Source: Euryarchaeota archaeon UBA549
GTDB taxonomy: Archaea > Thermoplasmatota > Poseidoniia > Poseidoniales > Poseidoniaceae
Reading direction: 5' to 3'
DNA: 5,316 nucleotides
Assembly (NCBI GenBank): GCA_002495645.1
Contig: DAGF01000017.1
Coordinates: 1-5,316, forward strand
Made by a program: the position numbers and the translations under genes. The notes under the pieces were generated by a model. That model saw nothing but the letters and a program-made list of their open reading frames with translations, was not told the origin of the DNA and did no database searches. Below are positions 5,133 to 5,316 of this stretch, piece after piece. Within the stretch, counting starts at the first letter, position 1; each line of letters starts with the position of its first letter.

Positions 5133-5316
5133 TCACTTCTTATCCTTGTGCAACTGCTTGGCCTGCTTGGCCCACTCGTCACGCTTAACACGACCAGGGA
5201 AGAACTCAATGGCAATGTTGACTTCTTCTTCGATTTTCGCCGTCATCTTACTGATCTGCTCGAAGGTGTAAATTCCCAAGGCGTTCAATTTCTCCTCGAT
5301 GAACGGACCGATGCCC
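5133..5316 (-). CDS. C-terminal helix-hairpin-helix domain protein, 5'-truncated
   Basis: Only the last 60 codons are in the window; the gene continues past the right edge. The visible part starts GIGPFIEEKLNALGIYTFEQ, a helix-hairpin-helix of the kind found as a C-terminal add-on in several bacterial proteins (for example some ribosomal protein L21 and NADH dehydrogenase chain E-like proteins). It continues through IAIEFFPGRVKRDEWAKQAKQL to a lysine-rich end, HKDKK. The FPGR-x-x-RDEWxxQAKxL ending matches the typical FKGRIERDEW..QAK pattern of that module, which supports the reading frame. The usual GPK of the hairpin is GPF here. Such domains normally bind nucleic acid or mediate contacts, but without the N-terminal part the identity of the protein cannot be given. 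It is transcribed towards the CmoB-like gene, 141 bp from its start, so co-transcription is possible. Confidence 0.75.
   Translation of the reverse strand, partial: GIGPFIEEKLNALGIYTFEQISKMTAKIEEEVNIAIEFFPGRVKRDEWAKQAKQLHKDKK

Noticed and set aside
4948..5271. Plus-strand open frame of 107 codons across the CmoB-like promoter and the right-edge gene
   Set aside because: It overlaps two supported minus-strand genes. The minus-strand reading at 5133-5316 gives a clear HHH module, and the plus frame shows no family features.

Overview
The window is a compact stretch with six protein genes, two of them cut by the window edges, and no gene-free stretch over about 135 bases. No tRNA, rRNA, CRISPR array or mobile element is visible. 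Base composition is moderately GC-rich and uneven: a hand count gives 39 of 60 G+C at 1261-1320 in metK and 27 of 60 at 2281-2340 in the FkbM gene.

Layout, left to right: (1) the 3' part of a plus-strand cytochrome b561-like membrane protein, ending at 498; (2) metK on the minus strand, 537-1781, convergent with gene 1 across a short gap that holds a perfect hairpin; (3) a divergent intergenic region, 1782-1914, with candidate promoters for metK and the next gene and a 12-bp perfect palindrome; (4) a plus-strand FkbM-type methyltransferase, 1915-2808; (5) a minus-strand S-adenosylhomocysteine hydrolase of the short archaeal/Thermotoga type, 2866-4140; (6) upstream of it on the same strand, a CmoB-like (DUF1698) methyltransferase, 4239-4991; (7) at the right edge, the last 60 codons of a minus-strand gene ending in a helix-hairpin-helix domain, stop at 5133-5135.

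Four of the six genes belong to one biochemical theme, the S-adenosylmethionine (SAM) cycle. MetK makes SAM from methionine and ATP, the FkbM and CmoB-like proteins probably spend it, and AhcY removes the S-adenosylhomocysteine (SAH) that would inhibit them. The sequence does not reveal what either methyltransferase modifies.

Organism (inference): a prokaryote with mixed signals. AhcY is of archaeal type, and TATA-like GATATA/GATGTA boxes lie 27-29 nt before three start codons, as expected for archaeal promoters with leaderless or very short-leader mRNAs. MetK is of the ordinary bacterial/eukaryotic type, one gene has a strong Shine-Dalgarno, and the HHH tail resembles bacterial proteins. A marine Euryarchaeota (Poseidoniales/Marine Group II)-like genome with many bacterial-type genes fits best, but a bacterium cannot be excluded. 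I see no clearly new molecular system. The best leads are the methyl-cycle gene cluster, the palindrome in the metK/fkbM intergenic region, the fixed promoter-box spacing, and the short CmoB-like enzyme of unknown substrate.
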